Source: Hypsibius dujardini (taxonomy: Eukaryota; Tardigrada; Eutardigrada; Parachela; Hypsibiidae). Taken from it: 24,855 nt of DNA. Made by a program: the position numbers and the translations under genes. A model generated the notes under the pieces. It was not told the origin of the DNA. It ran no database searches and was given only the letters and a program-made list of their open reading frames with translations. Every line of letters begins with the position of its first letter. The stretch's first letter is position 1. Where the stretch lies: positions 1-24,855 of the forward strand of contig LRSR01003292.1 of assembly GCA_001579985.1 (NCBI GenBank), given 5' to 3'. Shown here in pieces: positions 24,533 through 24,855 of the stretch.

Positions 24533-24855
24533 GTATGCATGATTCGTGTGTAACCTTTGTAATCCGGCATGGCGAAACAACTGCTCGGGTTGATCACCTG
24601 GCTTCCAACCAACTAAAAACCTTCTCACCCAACTTCCAGCGAATTAAAAATCCTTCCTCCTGCTTGCCACTTGAGTTCACGTACTAATTGACCAGTTTTT
24701 GTGATGCTTTGATTATAATTCACAGACACAGGCAGATAGACAGGCAGGCAGACTCCACACACACACACACACACACACAGTCACACTCAGACAGACAGAC
24801 AGACAGACAGACAGGCACAGACACACAGACACACAGACAGACAGACAGACAGACA
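24533..24855. repeat. Coronin intron ending in CA and ACAG microsatellites
   Basis: After the donor at 24533 there is no coding signal. A (CA)n run spans 24756-24779, and an (ACAG)n array runs from about 24789 to the window end. Confidence 0.85.

Overview
This is eukaryotic nuclear DNA from an invertebrate animal, most likely an ecdysozoan (arthropod or tardigrade-like). It has spliceosomal introns with GT-AG ends, an insect-type gustatory receptor ending in TYALLIQQF, a possible adipokinetic-hormone-type neuropeptide, a K2P channel, an OATP transporter and a coronin. I cannot name the species. Many microsatellites (CTGT/ACAG, CA, CT, TTGA types), several minisatellites and at least five families of short TA-flanked inverted-repeat elements (MITEs) fill introns and spacers.

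Layout. 81-1514 (+): last two exons of a two-pore-domain K+ channel. 5753-2577 (-): a three-exon gustatory-receptor-like gene. It carries a 14-copy coding minisatellite, and its last intron is packed with MITEs. 5754-7667: spacer with one MITE, a second MITE further on, and 97-120 bp tandem repeats. 7707-8177 (+): a small intronless secreted M15/VanY-like peptidase, a horizontal-transfer candidate. 13752-8949 (-): a complete 14-exon OATP (SLCO) gene, 798 aa, including a 47-nt micro-exon. 15869-15109 (-): a two-exon secreted neuropeptide-like precursor beginning QLTFTPGW after its signal peptide. 18542-24532 and beyond (+): the first eight coding exons of coronin (453 aa), with a ~4 kb first intron full of simple repeats; the coiled-coil end lies outside the window.

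All exon chains were built by hand from GT-AG sites. Reading phase closes across every junction given, and conserved family motifs rejoin across the junctions. The genes show no sign of being a functional cluster. They are an ordinary mix of membrane, cytoskeletal and secreted-protein genes. The interest lies in the intronic mobile elements, the coding minisatellite, the transfer candidate and the odd neuropeptide precursor. Family assignments come from recognised motifs; no database search was run.
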